From Spinellus fusiger (lineage: Eukaryota; Mucoromycota; Mucoromycetes; Mucorales; Phycomycetaceae): a stretch of 64,000 nt of DNA. How positions within the stretch are numbered: position 1 is the first letter of the stretch; each line of letters starts with the position of its first letter. The translations under genes and the position numbers were made by a program. This document shows positions 63,872 through 64,000 of this stretch, one piece after another. The stretch is from NCBI GenBank assembly GCA_025094145.1, contig JALLLS010000069.1:120891-184890 (forward strand), read 5' to 3'. The notes under the pieces were generated by a model. The model was not told where the DNA came from. It made no database searches and was given only the letters and a program-made list of their open reading frames with translations.

Positions 63872-64000
63872 ACTTACAATAGACAGTGCTGACGGACAGT
63901 TATTGAGGGAGTTGACTCTCTACTGCCACTCTACTTGTATAGATATTATCTGTCTATCTATCTCATAGATACCTGTATTCTACTTGTTTCTATTTATTGG

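Overview
This window looks like nuclear DNA of an early-diverging filamentous fungus, most likely Mucoromycota (Mucorales-like). Genes have short GT-AG introns (about 40-190 nt), intergenic DNA is AT-rich, and several gene families are fungal: Ecl1-type zinc protein, KRE9/KNH cell-wall protein, FPK1/nrc-2 kinase, SNT1 corepressor, and PFK with an N-terminal glyoxalase-like domain. It also has an Integrator INTS11 and a Slo-type K+ channel, which Dikarya generally lack. The placement is an inference; no rRNA or marker search was possible.

Layout. 1-2723: no supportable gene. 2.7-9.6 kb: ECL1-like, SYS1, RRP42, a proline-rich protein of unknown function, and a SAC3/GANP-like gene on the minus strand. 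9.6-15.1 kb: transposon-rich, with a Tc1 element (10797-12075) inserted in the 3' end of a KNH-like secreted-protein gene. 15.1-19.1 kb: a compact cluster of porphobilinogen synthase, a membrane-anchored sphingomyelinase and a mitochondrial-type TrpRS. 19.4-20.5 kb: a TIR element. 21.1-32.9 kb: F-box/WD40 protein, phosphofructokinase, HUL4-like HECT ligase, AGC kinase. 33.1-34.6 kb: repeats. 34.7-43.5 kb: MAK16 and the very large SANT-domain corepressor SNT1 with a roughly 60-residue polyQ tract.

43.6-47.0 kb holds the most unusual locus: a Fanzor (eukaryotic TnpB-like RNA-guided nuclease family) pseudogene inside a 3.4-kb element. The element has identical 13-bp terminal inverted repeats (the match runs to 16 bp with flanking bases) and TA duplications. 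Three relatives without Fanzor lie in the same window (19442-20475, 34123-34624, 57623-61125). 47.7-49.0 kb: Tc1 remnants. 49.3-56.4 kb: INTS11, then the multi-exon Slo-type K+ channel. 57.6-61.1 kb: a nested transposon, a TIR element carrying two Tc1-family insertions. 61.7-64 kb: ribosomal protein eS25, a small conserved-looking gene and a small secreted peptide.

The host genes are mostly housekeeping (exosome, Golgi, ribosome biogenesis, heme, glycolysis, tRNA charging, ubiquitin, chromatin). They do not form one pathway. The accessory biology is the mobile DNA between them. Gene models were built by hand from splice signals and family resemblance, so individual exon ends can be wrong.
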